Positions 45,496 through 57,886 of a stretch of DNA of 64,000 nucleotides are shown piece after piece. Source of the DNA: Methylobacillus arboreus (GTDB lineage: Bacteria > Pseudomonadota > Gammaproteobacteria > Burkholderiales > Methylophilaceae); NCBI RefSeq assembly GCF_020532725.1, contig NZ_JAJAVC010000011.1:310001-374000 (forward strand). Reading direction: 5' to 3'. Every line of letters starts with the position of its first letter. Within the stretch, counting starts at the first letter, position 1. The notes beneath the pieces were generated by a model that was not told the DNA's origin, made no database searches, and worked only from the letters and a program-made list of their open reading frames with translations. Made by a program: the position numbers and the translations under genes.

Positions 45496-46476
45496 TCAGC
45501 AATAAGGGTCTGCTTGCAGAAGGTATTGCTGGACATAATCCTGCACGCCTTGTTCCAGGGTATGGAACGGTGTGTTATAGCCAGTATGTCTTAGCTTGCT
45601 GATATTGGCCTCGGTGAAGTATTGATACTTGCCCATGAGGTCTTGCGGCATGTTGATGTATTCGATGGCGGGCTCACGGCCCATGCTGGTCATCACCGCA
45701 GTGGCCAGGTCCTTGAAAGCTCGCGCCTCGCCCGTACCGATATTGAACAGGCCGGAATGTTGCGGTTGCTCAAGGAAATGTGCCATCACGGCAACCGCAT
45801 CCTTGACGTAAACAAAGTCGCGCAACTGCATGCCATCCTCAAAGCCGGGTTTGTGGCTCTTGAACAGCTTGACATGTCCTTGGTCGCGGACCTGGTTGAA
45901 GGTATGGAAGGCGACACTGGCCATACGCTCCTTGTGGTATTCGTTGGGGCCGTAGACGTTGAAGAACTTGAAGCCGCACCATTGCGGCGGCGTGGCCAAT
46001 CCTTCAGAGCACTGCCGCAGCGCCCATTGGTCGAAGAACTGCTTGGAATAGCCGTAGCCGTTGAGGGGGCGCAACTGGTCGATGGCGGATTCTTCGTCGT
46101 CATAGCCAAATTCTCCGCCGCCGTAAGTGGCTGCCGAACTGGCATAGAGAAAAGGCACCTCGTTCTCGGCACACCAGCCCCACAGCAATTGGCTGTAGCG
46201 AATGTTGTCCTGAACCAGTTTGTTGAAGTCTCGTTCGGTGGTCGCACTGATGGCGCCCATGTGGATGATGGCGTCTATTTTGCCTATCTTGGGCAGCCAG
46301 CCTAGGAGCTCGTCCTTATCCAAGTAATTGGCATAACGCCTGTGGCACAGGTTCTGCCACTGGTCAGGATGTGAGAGGCTGTCCACGATCACAATATCGT
46401 CGCGTTGATGCACGGTATTGAGATGCCAGGCCATCATGCTGCCTATCATGCCTGCGCCGCCGGTGATGACTATCAT
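45496..46476 (-). CDS. hldD: ADP-L-glycero-D-manno-heptose-6-epimerase
   Basis: A 326-residue NADP-dependent short-chain epimerase that inverts C6 of ADP-D-glycero-heptose to the L-glycero form. The Rossmann motif [16 protein letters not shown] is at the N-terminus and [11 protein letters not shown] provides the catalytic Tyr-x3-Lys near residue 140. [25 protein letters not shown] is characteristic of HldD. It is the first gene of the minus-strand operon hldD-gmhA-hldE-waaF-GT4-waaL. hemH, 72 bp upstream in the same orientation, is functionally unrelated. Confidence 0.96.
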   Translation of the reverse strand: MIVITGGAGMIGSMMAWHLNTVHQRDDIVIVDSLSHPDQWQNLCHRRYANYLDKDELLGWLPKIGKIDAIIHMGAISATTERDFNKLVQDNIRYSQLLWGWCAENEVPFLYASSAATYGGGEFGYDDEESAIDQLRPLNGYGYSKQFFDQWALRQCSEGLATPPQWCGFKFFNVYGPNEYHKERMASVAFHTFNQVRDQGHVKLFKSHKPGFEDGMQLRDFVYVKDAVAVMAHFLEQPQHSGLFNIGTGEARAFKDLATAVMTSMGREPAIEYINMPQDLMGKYQYFTEANISKLRHTGYNTPFHTLEQGVQDYVQQYLLQADPYC

Positions 46477-46548
46477 TGCTTGAGTCCGTTTATAGCTAAT
46501 TCGGGATTATATCAAATGCCCACCGCTTGGGCGTGGGCTTTACGCTGT

Positions 46549-47583
46549 TTAGCGAGGTGTAACCCAGCCTTGCAGATTGTCGATTGCGATCTCGCACATG
46601 GCCTTGATCCAGGTATCACGGTCATTGAGGGCGGGAATGTAGTGGTACTCACCGCCGCCTGCCTCCAGGAACAGGCTTTTGCCCTCCATGGCGATTTCTT
46701 CCAGGGTTTCCAGGCAGTCGCTGGAAAAGCCGGGGCAAACCACATCGACCCGGCGCAATTTCTGTCGTCCTAGCTCTTCAATGCTGGGCGCGAAATAAGG
46801 CTGCAACCATTCGGCTGCGCCAAAGCGGGACTGGAACGCGATCAAATATTGGTCTGTGCTTAAGCCCAGCGCTTCTGCAATCAATCTGCCGCTTACCAGG
46901 CACTGCCCATGGTAGGGATCGCCCAGGTCGCGTGTGCGTCGTGGCACGCCGTGAAAGCTCAGCACCAGTTTTTCCGGTTTGCCGTGCTCCTGCCAATAGA
47001 GCCGGATGCTTTCTGCTACTGCGGAGATATAAGCCGGGTGGGCGTGATAGTCGCGTATGGTGCGTATTTCAGGCATGTTGCGCGTGCGCAGCAGGGTACG
47101 CATGGCATCGTCAATGGCCGAGGCGCTGCTGCTGGCAGCATATTGCGGGTAAAGCGGGAATAGAAGGATGCGGTTACAGTTCCTTGCCTTGAGTTTTGCA
47201 ATGGCCGAACCAATCGAGGGTTGGCCGTAGCGCATGCCAAGCTCAACGGCATAAGGTGAGGCAATGCGCTCATGCAGGTAGCCTGCCAGCAATTTGGCCT
47301 GTTTTTGGCTATTCACCATCAGTGGCGACCCTTCAGGTTGCCATATCTGGGCATATTTGTGGGCAGACTGCCGCGGACGCAACGGGAGAATGAAAAGGTT
47401 GAGAATGAACCACCAGATGGTGCGCGGAATCTCGATCACGCGACGGTCACTGAGGAATTGGCGCAGGTAGGGGCGTAGCGCCTTGGCAGTCGGCGCAGTC
47501 GGCGTGCCCAGGTTCATGACCAGAATACCGGTATGTTCCGCTTCCTGTTCGGGAATGCTGGGTTCTTTCAGGTAAAAAGACAT
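46549..47583 (-). CDS. hemH: Ferrochelatase
   Basis: A 344-residue enzyme inserting Fe2+ into protoporphyrin IX, the last step of heme synthesis, at the inner face of the membrane. It carries LVMNLGTPTAPTAKALRPYL at the N-terminus, AELGMRYGQPSI-like residues mid-protein and LVLSFHGVPRRTRDLGDPY with the conserved histidine. CPGFSSDCLETLEEIAMEG is the C-terminal signature. The hrcA-hemH order is common in betaproteobacteria, but here a hairpin repeat lies between them. Length is normal. Confidence 0.96.
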   Translation of the reverse strand: MSFYLKEPSIPEQEAEHTGILVMNLGTPTAPTAKALRPYLRQFLSDRRVIEIPRTIWWFILNLFILPLRPRQSAHKYAQIWQPEGSPLMVNSQKQAKLLAGYLHERIASPYAVELGMRYGQPSIGSAIAKLKARNCNRILLFPLYPQYAASSSASAIDDAMRTLLRTRNMPEIRTIRDYHAHPAYISAVAESIRLYWQEHGKPEKLVLSFHGVPRRTRDLGDPYHGQCLVSGRLIAEALGLSTDQYLIAFQSRFGAAEWLQPYFAPSIEELGRQKLRRVDVVCPGFSSDCLETLEEIAMEGKSLFLEAGGGEYHYIPALNDRDTWIKAMCEIAIDNLQGWVTPR

Positions 47584-47605
47584 TCATTCTCCTCAAGTGG
47601 CGTTT

Positions 47606-47718
47606 AGAGCGGCTAACAAAACTCTCCCGGCGCTGTTGCTTTGCCTTGTCAAACTACTTGTACTGCCTGCGGCAAAGCGCCTAGCCAGGATTGCTTTGCT
47701 GAGTTTTGTTAGCTGCTC
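47606..47718. repeat. Inverted-repeat element between hrcA and hemH
   Basis: AGAGCGGCTAACAAAACTC (47606-47624) pairs with GAGTTTTGTTAGCTGCTCT ending at 47717, with one mismatch. The interior has TTGCCTTGTCAAACTACTTG and TACTGCCTGCGGCAAAGCGC, resembling the core of the repeat at 34562. It fills most of the 155-bp gap and contains no coding frame. The outer arms differ in sequence from those of the other copy. Confidence 0.75.
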
Positions 47719-47738
47719 TTATGTATGCCGGGTTGTGG

Positions 47739-48758
47739 TTAATTGTTGGATAGGGCATTGGACAGCAGTCTGGCGGTGATGTCCACAATCGGGATTACCC
47801 GTTCATAGGCCATACGGGTTGGGCCAATCACGCCCAATGTGCCCAGTGTCTGACCATTTGCTTCGTAAGGGGCTGTGACCATGCTGCATTCATCAAGTGG
47901 CAGGTAGCCGGACTCACCGCCGATGAAAATCTGTACGCCAGCGGCGCGCTGGCTGTTATCCAGCAATTGCATAAGCGAAGTGCGGCGCTCGAACATCTCG
48001 AACAGCTTGCGCAGGGAGCTCACATTCGAGGAAAGATCCTGCACATTGAGCAGATTGCGTTCCCCGGCGATCACCACGCCATCCTTGCTGTTTTCCGCCG
48101 TCTTGCTGCTGGCTTCCAGTGCAGCGGCCATCAGACGCGTCATATCCGACTGCATTTGCTTCAATTCCTCATGCAGTTTCTGCTTGACCTCATCGAAGGT
48201 ATTGCCGGCATAGTGCTGGTTGAAGAAGTTGCTGGCCTGGGTGAGTTCAGATGCGTTATAGGGCTTGTCTGCCAGGATGATACGGTTCTGCACATTACCG
48301 TCTGTACTGACGATAATCACCAGTATGCGCTTTTCCGACAGGGGCAGGAATTCCAGGTGGCGGAATGCGATACTCTGGCGCTTGGGGATCATGACCAGGC
48401 CAGCAAAATGGGTGAGGTTGGATAGCAGTTCCGCAGTGGAGTTGATCAGTTCCTGAGGGTCTGGCGAAGAAAGCTCGTTTTTAAGCTGGCGGATTTCCTG
48501 GCTTTGCAGTGGTTGTACCGTGAGCAAGCTGTCTACGAACAGGCGGTAGCCGCGCTGCGTGGGGACGCGTCCGGCCGAGGTATGGGGGCTGGCGATGAAG
48601 CCATGCTCCTCGAGTTCTGACATGATATTGCGGATCGATGCGGGGCTGAGGTCGAGCCCCGAAGCCACAGAAAGCGTGCGCGAGCCTACAGGCTGGCCGT
48701 CGCTGATGTAATGTTCAATCAGGGTCTTGAGCAATATCTGGGCGCGTTTATCTAGCAT
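47739..48758 (-). CDS. hrcA: Heat-inducible transcription repressor HrcA
   Basis: A 339-residue repressor that binds CIRCE operators, usually upstream of groESL. The N-terminal winged-helix domain reads [25 protein letters not shown] and [18 protein letters not shown], with [23 protein letters not shown]-like domain and dimerisation region follow, ending [21 protein letters not shown]. No CIRCE element is visible in this window, so its targets lie elsewhere. It diverges from nadK. A sigma-32-like sequence stands immediately before the start. Confidence 0.95.
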   Translation of the reverse strand: MLDKRAQILLKTLIEHYISDGQPVGSRTLSVASGLDLSPASIRNIMSELEEHGFIASPHTSAGRVPTQRGYRLFVDSLLTVQPLQSQEIRQLKNELSSPDPQELINSTAELLSNLTHFAGLVMIPKRQSIAFRHLEFLPLSEKRILVIIVSTDGNVQNRIILADKPYNASELTQASNFFNQHYAGNTFDEVKQKLHEELKQMQSDMTRLMAAALEASSKTAENSKDGVVIAGERNLLNVQDLSSNVSSLRKLFEMFERRTSLMQLLDNSQRAAGVQIFIGGESGYLPLDECSMVTAPYEANGQTLGTLGVIGPTRMAYERVIPIVDITARLLSNALSNN

Positions 48759-48766
48759 AGTCTTAT

Positions 48767-48795
48767 AGGTGGGGATATGGCATTTCTAATTCAAT
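48767..48795 (-). promoter_or_regulatory. hrcA: Possible sigma-32 promoter of hrcA
   Basis: On the minus strand ATTGAAT is followed after 14 bp by CCCCACCT, a partial match to the heat-shock consensus. It ends only 8 bp before the hrcA ATG, so the transcript would be almost leaderless. There is no Shine-Dalgarno sequence, which agrees with that. Confidence 0.4.
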
Positions 48796-48926
48796 ATATG
48801 CTTGATGACTCTGATCCTGGATGAAAAAATTATCCGATACCGGCCAATCTCGCGCAATCTATTATTGATCTCGATAATTGATTTGACACACGGCAAGGGT
48901 TTTATACCTCAATCTTCTATGATTTA

Positions 48927-49799
48927 ATGCCTGCCATGCAAAGCGCATTTCAGACAGTGGCATTGATCGGCAAGTATATGAACCCGGAAACCCGGGAGCA
49001 GATACTTGCCTTGGCGCGTTTTCTTGCCGAGCGCCAGGTAGGCGTGTTTATTGAAGAGAAAACTGCCCAGCACTCCAATATCAAGCGTTATACCACGCTG
49101 CAGATGAATGCCATCGGTGCTTATGCCGATCTGGCGATCGTGCTTGGCGGCGACGGCACCATGTTGACAGTGGCGCGCGCCCTGGTGGATTACAAGATTC
49201 CGCTTGTCGGCGTCAATCGTGGCCGTTTCGGGTTTCTCACTGATATCAATTCTGACCATATGCTGGAAGGGGTTGCGGGCATTCTTGACGGTAAATACGA
49301 CACCGAACAGCGCATCCTGCTCGAGGCATGCATTGTGCGCGATGGCAAGACGGTTGGGCAGGGCTATGCGCTGAATGACGTGGTGGTGAACAAGAATGGC
49401 TTGGCGCGCCTGATCGAGCTTGAAATTCACATTGATGGACAATTTGTGCAGAGGCAGCGCTCGGACGGCCTGATCGTGGCGACGCCTACTGGCACTACCG
49501 CATATTCATTGTCTGCCGGCGGCCCTATTCTGCATCCCACATTGGATGCGATAGCGCTGGTGCCCATTTGCCCACACACCTTGAGCAACCGTCCGATTGC
49601 CATCAATAGCGCAAGCGAGGTGCTGATCCAGATCGTGCATGCCGAGGATGCCAGCGTGCATCTGGATGGACAAATGAAAATGGCATTGCAGCCAGGTGAT
49701 CGCGTGCAAGTCAGGCGTGCAAAAAACACCATCACACTGTTACATCCGTCCGGACATAATCATTATGACGTCCTGCGCGAAAAGCTGCACTGGGGCTAG
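48927..49799 (+). CDS. nadK: NAD kinase
   Basis: A 290-residue ATP-dependent enzyme that phosphorylates NAD to NADP. The catalytic motif LGGDGTMLTVARAL is near residue 75, and NRGRFGFLTDI, LNDVVVNKNGLARLIELE and the glycine-rich ATPTGTTAYSLSAGGPI block follow. Start 48927 and start 48936 are both possible; neither has a Shine-Dalgarno sequence. A TTGACA hexamer at 48883-48888 could be a -35 box but lacks a well-spaced -10 box. The gene lies in the common betaproteobacterial order hrcA, nadK, recN. Confidence 0.95.
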   Translation: MPAMQSAFQTVALIGKYMNPETREQILALARFLAERQVGVFIEEKTAQHSNIKRYTTLQMNAIGAYADLAIVLGGDGTMLTVARALVDYKIPLVGVNRGRFGFLTDINSDHMLEGVAGILDGKYDTEQRILLEACIVRDGKTVGQGYALNDVVVNKNGLARLIELEIHIDGQFVQRQRSDGLIVATPTGTTAYSLSAGGPILHPTLDAIALVPICPHTLSNRPIAINSASEVLIQIVHAEDASVHLDGQMKMALQPGDRVQVRRAKNTITLLHPSGHNHYDVLREKLHWG

Positions 49800-49811
49800 G
49801 GCGTGAATTTA

Positions 49812-49826
49812 CTATGAACAGACCCT
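49812..49826. repeat. Solitary end of the composite repeat family
   Basis: GAACAGACCCTA in the 30-bp nadK-recN gap is identical to the 12 outermost bases of the right end of the nested repeat at 14821-15089 plus the following base. It may be a remnant or insertion scar. The short match could also be chance. Confidence 0.35.
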
Positions 49827-49829
49827 AAC

Positions 49830-51488
49830 ATGCTGCAAACACTTTCCATCCGTGATTTTGTCATCGTCGATAAGTTAGAGCTCGATTTTGAGTCCGGCTT
49901 TACCGTATTGACCGGAGAGACGGGCGCAGGCAAGTCCATCCTGATCGATGCGTTGTCCCTGGTGCTGGGCGCGCGCGGCGAAGGCGGCATTACGCGTGTT
50001 GGTTGCGAGAAGGCGGAGATCAATGCCGTATTCGATATTGCGGCATTATCCGGCTTACAGGTATGGCTGAGGGAAAACGAGATTGACCTGGATGAATCAC
50101 AGCTGCTGTTACGCCGCGTGATTTATGCCGATGGCCGCTCGCGTGCCTTTATCAATGGTTCGCCTGCCACCATCCAGCAGTTGCGTGAAATCGGTGAATT
50201 TCTCGTCGATATCTACAGCCAGCATGCCCATCACTCTTTGCTGAAAGCGGCATCCCAGCGGCAGGTGCTGGATGCATATGCCGGTTTGCAGGGCCTTGCG
50301 GAAGAGGTTGCCAATGCCTACCAGGCCTGGCAATTGCTGTACCGCAAGCGTGTGGATGCCGAACGGAATGCGGAAGCCTATGCTGTGGAGCTTGCCGAAC
50401 TGCGGGACCAGGTGCGTGAACTCGCAGCACTTGCACCAAGCAGCGATGAGTGGGAGCCCTTGCAGCAGGAGCACGTGCGCCTTTCGCATGGCGCCAGCAT
50501 TCTTGCCGGTGGCGAAGAGTGCCGTGAACTGTTGAGCGAAGGCGAGCTGGCGGCTGTCCGGCAATTGAGCCGGGTTCAGCATAAATTGCAGGAGCTTGCA
50601 GTGTATGACAGTGGTTTGCAGGAGGCATTGGACACGCTGGATAGCGCCGTGATCCAGCTGGAGGAAACCGATCGTTTTCTCAACCGGTATTTGCAGCGTG
50701 CCGACCTTGATCCTGAGCGCCTGCAAGAGGTAGAAGCCCGTATTCATGCCTTGCATGCAACTGCACGCAAATACAGGGCGCGACCTGAGGAGCTTGCTGT
50801 ATTGCTTGGATCCTGGCAGTTGCGCATGCAAGAGCTTGAGTCTGCCCACGATAACGGACAGTTGCAGCAGGACGAGGCGCAAGCGCGTGCAGAATATGAT
50901 GCGTTGGCGCAGCGCCTAAGTGCGGGACGCGAGCAGGCGGCAGAAAGCCTGAGTGAGAAAATCAGTACCGAGATGCAGCGCTTGTCATTGAGCGGCGGAC
51001 GATTTGCTGTTGCGCTCAATGCGCAGGAGCCTGCTGCGAGTGGCAATGAGCAGGTGGAATTCCTGGTGGCAGGCCATGCGGGCGTGGCGCCGCGGCCTTT
51101 GTCCAAGGTGGCTTCGGGCGGCGAGTTGTCGCGTATCAGCCTGGCGATTCGTGTCGTCACTGCCCAGCAGGGCGATGTGCCAACCATGATTTTCGACGAG
51201 GTCGATGTCGGGATTGGCGGCGGCGTGGCCGAGGTGGTGGGGCAATTGCTCAAGACCCTGGGGCATCAGCGCCAGGTGCTGGTCATCACCCATCTGCCGC
51301 AAGTGGCGGCGCAAGGCCGCCAGCACTTGCGTGTCAGCAAGCACTTGCAGGATGGGCAGACATTGAGCCGGATTGATGCCTTGAGCCACGAACAGCGGGT
51401 GGACGAGGTGGCCCGCATGTTGGGCGGGGTTGAGATCACCGACACTACGTTGCAGCATGCCAGTGAGATGCTGGCCGCAAGTGCTTGA
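49830..51488 (+). CDS. recN: DNA repair protein RecN
   Basis: A 552-residue SMC-like ATPase acting in double-strand break repair. Walker A is GETGAGKSILIDALSLVLGAR near residue 30, a coiled-coil middle spans about residues 150-400, and the ABC signature SKVASGGELSRISLAIR and Walker B PTMIFDEVDVGIGG lie in the C-terminal third. HLPQVAAQGRQHLRVSK completes the family pattern. ATG 49830 is 30 bp after nadK. In many betaproteobacteria fur follows recN, but here bamE does. No LexA box was recognised upstream. Confidence 0.96.
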   Translation: MLQTLSIRDFVIVDKLELDFESGFTVLTGETGAGKSILIDALSLVLGARGEGGITRVGCEKAEINAVFDIAALSGLQVWLRENEIDLDESQLLLRRVIYADGRSRAFINGSPATIQQLREIGEFLVDIYSQHAHHSLLKAASQRQVLDAYAGLQGLAEEVANAYQAWQLLYRKRVDAERNAEAYAVELAELRDQVRELAALAPSSDEWEPLQQEHVRLSHGASILAGGEECRELLSEGELAAVRQLSRVQHKLQELAVYDSGLQEALDTLDSAVIQLEETDRFLNRYLQRADLDPERLQEVEARIHALHATARKYRARPEELAVLLGSWQLRMQELESAHDNGQLQQDEAQARAEYDALAQRLSAGREQAAESLSEKISTEMQRLSLSGGRFAVALNAQEPAASGNEQVEFLVAGHAGVAPRPLSKVASGGELSRISLAIRVVTAQQGDVPTMIFDEVDVGIGGGVAEVVGQLLKTLGHQRQVLVITHLPQVAAQGRQHLRVSKHLQDGQTLSRIDALSHEQRVDEVARMLGGVEITDTTLQHASEMLAASA

Positions 51489-51610
51489 GCTTGCATTGCA
51501 ACCAACTCTTGTCGTTTTGCGCATTAAAATCGGGGACAGCGTGAATATGCGTGAAAGGCGACTTTAATGTCGTGGTATATTACGCAATTTCCTGCCAAAG
51601 TCGTGGTGTG

Positions 51611-52360
51611 ATGCGTCATATAATCCTTTTAGCTGCGTTGCTGTGCGTGGCCTGCAGTTCTGCGCTGCCTTCCTTCAAGCCTTACAAGATGGACATCCAG
51701 CAAGGCAATGTCGTGACATCCAAGATGATGTTGCAATTGCGGCCAGGCATGACCAAGTCCCAGGTGCGCTTCATCATGGGTACGCCCTTGATCCAAGATA
51801 GTTTCCATCGCGATCGCTGGGATTATTTCTACCAGATGCGCAAGGATGGCAAGATATTAGAGCAGCGCCGCGTGATCATGGAATTTGAAAATGACGCCTT
51901 GAAGCGTGTGCGTGGCGATGTCATTCCTGCGGCGCCAGGCGATACAGCAATCGAGGCTCCTCCTGCCGCGCCTATCGTGGTGGAACCCAAGGCGCCGGAA
52001 AAGAAGGGTGTGCTTGACCGTCTGAAATTCTGGAAGAGCGATAAAGACCAGCCTGCTACGGGTGCCGAATATTATGATACCAAGCCCGTCGTGCCATTGG
52101 CTAAGGATGATCCCAAGGCGCCAAGCAAGGTGGTGCCTGAGTTGGTGTCGCCTGCTGCGCCAGCGGCAGTTCCTGCCCAGTCCCAGCCAACCACACCTCA
52201 ATCCAGTCAGCCTGCGCAAGCCAGGCCAGCGGCACAGGAAGGGTTGGGCGCTGCTGCCAGCCAGTCGGCACCAGATGCGGACGAGGATGAAGATGATGAC
52301 TTGCCGCCAGAAGACGAACCCGGCTATTTCGAGCGCATGCTGGAAAAAATCGGCTTCTAA
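51611..52360 (+). CDS. bamE: Outer-membrane assembly lipoprotein BamE with long C-terminal extension
   Basis: A 249-residue lipoprotein. The signal peptide ends LLCVAC, with Cys in the lipidation position, and the SmpA/OmlA domain occupies about residues 25-105 (QLRPGMTKSQVRFIMGTPLIQD, DRWDYFYQ). BamE helps the BAM complex insert beta-barrels into the outer membrane. Typical BamE has about 110-180 residues; here a Pro/Ala/Gln-rich, low-complexity extension ends in an acidic stretch (DADEDEDDDLPPEDE). I chose ATG 51611 because it starts the signal peptide. dapB follows in the same direction. Confidence 0.9.
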   Translation: MRHIILLAALLCVACSSALPSFKPYKMDIQQGNVVTSKMMLQLRPGMTKSQVRFIMGTPLIQDSFHRDRWDYFYQMRKDGKILEQRRVIMEFENDALKRVRGDVIPAAPGDTAIEAPPAAPIVVEPKAPEKKGVLDRLKFWKSDKDQPATGAEYYDTKPVVPLAKDDPKAPSKVVPELVSPAAPAAVPAQSQPTTPQSSQPAQARPAAQEGLGAAASQSAPDADEDEDDDLPPEDEPGYFERMLEKIGF

Positions 52361-52404
52361 AGCATGTGCTGCTGGTTTAATCAATTGATGAATATGGTTT
52401 GAAG

Positions 52405-53208
52405 ATGCAAAAAATTGTGATTGCCGGTTGCTCCGGCCGTATGGGCCATACCCTGCTTGAGGGTGTGTTTGCAGACGCTGAACTGGTATTGCATGGTGCG
52501 TTGGATCGCGAAGGCAGTCCGCAGATAGGCCGCGATGCCGGTGAGCAGTTTGGCCGCGAGACCGGTGTCAAGATAACCGCGGATGTGGCCGCCGCCATTA
52601 GCGGCGCAGATGTGCTGGTGGACTTTACGCGCCCTGAGCCAAGCCTGGAATACCTGGAAGCTTGCCGCCAGGCGGGCGTGAAGCTGGTGATCGGCACGAC
52701 GGGTTTCAGTGCTGAACAGAAGCAGCAGATAGAACGTGCGGCACAGGATGTCGCAATTGTGTTTGCACCTAATATGAGTGTGGGCGTGACCTTGCTGATC
52801 AATCTGGTACAGGCTGCAGCCAAGGTGCTTGACCAGGGCTACGATGTGGAAATCATTGAGGCGCATCACCGTTTCAAGGTGGATGCGCCATCCGGCACCG
52901 CATTGCGCCTGGGTGAGGCCGCCGCGGAAGCGTTGGGGCGCAATCTTGAAGAATGCGCGGTATACGGTCGTGAGGGTGTGACAGGAGAGCGTGATGCCAA
53001 TACTATCGGCTTTGCCACCGTACGTGGAGGCGATGTGGTGGGTGACCATACTGTGTTGTTTGCCGGTACGGGCGAGCGTGTGGAGTTGACACACAAGGCA
53101 TCAAGCCGTGCCACTTTCGCACTGGGAGCGTTGCGGGCAGCCAAGTTCCTCGCGGCGCACCAGCGTGGCTTGTATGATATGCAGGATGTGCTTGGCCTGA
53201 AAAAATAG
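52405..53208 (+). CDS. dapB: 4-hydroxy-tetrahydrodipicolinate reductase
   Basis: A 267-residue NAD(P)H-dependent enzyme of lysine and diaminopimelate synthesis. The nucleotide-binding motif [10 protein letters not shown] is at the N-terminus, VLVDFTRPE and IGTTGF follow, and the catalytic block [19 protein letters not shown] is near residue 155. ATG 52405 matches the family start; an in-frame TTG at 52399 is possible. It lies 44 bp after bamE, a conserved order. A weak hairpin ACGGTCAT/ATGACCGT at 53224-53244 may terminate it before the carA promoter. Confidence 0.96.
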   Translation: MQKIVIAGCSGRMGHTLLEGVFADAELVLHGALDREGSPQIGRDAGEQFGRETGVKITADVAAAISGADVLVDFTRPEPSLEYLEACRQAGVKLVIGTTGFSAEQKQQIERAAQDVAIVFAPNMSVGVTLLINLVQAAAKVLDQGYDVEIIEAHHRFKVDAPSGTALRLGEAAAEALGRNLEECAVYGREGVTGERDANTIGFATVRGGDVVGDHTVLFAGTGERVELTHKASSRATFALGALRAAKFLAAHQRGLYDMQDVLGLKK

Positions 53209-53270
53209 TTGGCTGGTGGCAGTACGGTCATGCAGAATGACCGTGATGCGAAAATTGTTTAAAGCGCGCG

Positions 53271-53299
53271 TTGAAGGCGATACCGCTTTAGGCTATAAT
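53271..53299 (+). promoter_or_regulatory. carA: Sigma-70 promoter of carAB
   Basis: TTGAAG (53271-53276) and TATAAT (53294-53299) are separated by 17 bp, a near-consensus promoter. Transcription should start near 53306, giving a leader of about 100 nt before carA. Confidence 0.8.
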
Positions 53300-53312
53300 T
53301 CCACAAAATTTC

Positions 53313-53342
53313 AAGCGGGATGAGCGGAAGCTCGTCCCGCTT
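53313..53342 (+). other. Hairpin in the carA 5' leader
   Basis: AAGCGGGATGAGC and GCTCGTCCCGCTT form a 13-bp stem with one G-T pair, capped by a GGAA tetraloop. It starts within about ten bases of the predicted transcript start. No T-tract follows, so it is more likely an mRNA-stabilising or regulatory structure than a terminator. Confidence 0.6.
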
Positions 53343-53404
53343 TGCACATCCGCTTTCCGTGCCTGCCAGGGGGCGGAATATCAAACAGTTACAAGGAGTT
53401 AGAA

Positions 53405-54535
53405 TTGCCGCAAAGCCCAGCCGTACTTGTACTCGCAGACGGGACAGTGTTCAGGGGCATTTCAATCGGTGCCTTGGGTCAGACTGTGGGCGAGGTGGTG
53501 TTCAACACCTCGATTACCGGTTACCAGGAAATTCTTACCGATCCATCCTATACCAAGCAAATCGTCACGCTGACATATCCGCACATCGGCAATGTCGGCG
53601 TGAATGTCGAGGATGTCGAGTCTGAGCGTGTCTATGCAAGCGGCCTCGTGATTCGTGATTTGCCGCTGCTCAGCAGCAACTGGCGTAGTGAAAAATCCCT
53701 CTCCGATTACCTTGCCGAAAATAACGTGGTTGCGATTGCCGATATCGATACTCGCAAGCTGACCCGTATCCTGCGTGAAAAAGGCGCGCAGGCCGGCTGT
53801 ATCATCGCCGGCGAGGTGGATGAAGAAAGTGCGCTGGAATTGGCGCGCGGCTTCCCGGGCCTTGCTGGCATGGACCTCGCCAAGGTGGTGAGCCGCAAAG
53901 AGGTTGGTACCTTCGACCTGGGAGAGTGGAAGCTAGGTGAAGGTTATGCCGCGCCGGATCATGCCAGGTTCAATGTGGTGGCATTCGACTACGGTGTCAA
54001 AAACAACATTCTGCGTATGCTGGTGGAACGCGGCTGCCAGGTGACGATCCTGCCGGCGCAGGCAACCGCTGAGGATGCGCTGGCGCTGAATCCTGACGGT
54101 ATCTTCCTGTCCAATGGCCCTGGTGACCCGGAGCCATGTGATTATGCGACCAATGCAATCAGCACCCTTGTGGATACTGGCATTCCTGTATTTGGGATTT
54201 GCCTCGGCCATCAATTGTTGGCCCTTGCCAGCGGTGCCAAAACGGTCAAAATGAAGTTCGGCCATCACGGTGCCAATCATCCGGTGCAGGACCTGGACGA
54301 CAAGCGCGTTTTCATTACCAGCCAGAACCATGGGTTTGCGGTTGATCCTGACAGCCTGCCGGCCAATGTCAAATCTACCCATGTTTCACTGTTTGATGGC
54401 AGCCTGCAAGGCATTGCCCGCACCGACAAGCCTGCATTCAGCTTCCAGGGTCACCCGGAAGCCAGCCCTGGCCCGAACGAGATGAGCTATCTGTTTGACC
54501 GCTTCATCAACCTGATGGAACAGCAAAAGCAATAA
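53405..54535 (+). CDS. carA: Carbamoyl-phosphate synthase small subunit
   Basis: A 376-residue glutamine amidotransferase subunit that supplies ammonia for carbamoyl phosphate, used for pyrimidines and arginine. [14 protein letters not shown] starts the family domain; the class I amidotransferase site is [16 protein letters not shown], with nucleophile Cys, and the His-Glu pair is in [10 protein letters not shown] chose TTG 53405 with AAGGAG at 53393-53398. An ATG at 53342 would lie next to the leader hairpin and lacks a ribosome site. carB follows after 5 bp. Carbamoyl phosphate is also the donor for the carbamoyltransferase at 30885. Confidence 0.95.
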   Translation: MPQSPAVLVLADGTVFRGISIGALGQTVGEVVFNTSITGYQEILTDPSYTKQIVTLTYPHIGNVGVNVEDVESERVYASGLVIRDLPLLSSNWRSEKSLSDYLAENNVVAIADIDTRKLTRILREKGAQAGCIIAGEVDEESALELARGFPGLAGMDLAKVVSRKEVGTFDLGEWKLGEGYAAPDHARFNVVAFDYGVKNNILRMLVERGCQVTILPAQATAEDALALNPDGIFLSNGPGDPEPCDYATNAISTLVDTGIPVFGICLGHQLLALASGAKTVKMKFGHHGANHPVQDLDDKRVFITSQNHGFAVDPDSLPANVKSTHVSLFDGSLQGIARTDKPAFSFQGHPEASPGPNEMSYLFDRFINLMEQQKQ

Positions 54536-54540
54536 TTACC

Positions 54541-57747
<3,207 letters not shown>

Positions 57748-57766
57748 TAATATAGTCGTTAACCAG

Positions 57767-57804
57767 ACCACGCCTGTGTTACAGGTGTGGTTTTTATTTT
57801 TATT
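57767..57804 (+). terminator. Rho-independent terminator of carAB
   Basis: ACCACGCCTGT (57767-57777) and ACAGGTGTGGT (57781-57791) form an 11-bp stem with one wobble and loop GTT, followed by TTTTATTTTTATT. Confidence 0.93.
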
Positions 57805-57886
57805 CATGGCATGCATGTCCGTGGCTAGGGGCCCGGTGATGGTGCATCTTTAAATTAGCAAGTTGTGGAATTCCAGGGAATAGCAA

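Noticed and set aside
45500..45515. AAGGGTCTGC similar to the end of the nested repeat
   Set aside because: It lies inside the coding end of hldD and matches only about nine bases; treated as chance.
48759..48926. Search for a CIRCE operator (TTAGCACTC-N9-GAGTGCTAA) near hrcA
   Set aside because: No such dyad is present in the hrcA-nadK gap or before grpE and dnaK.
53342..53404. Upstream ATG start for carA
   Set aside because: It has no ribosome-binding site, overlaps the base of the leader hairpin and adds residues absent from the family; TTG 53405 has AAGGAG.
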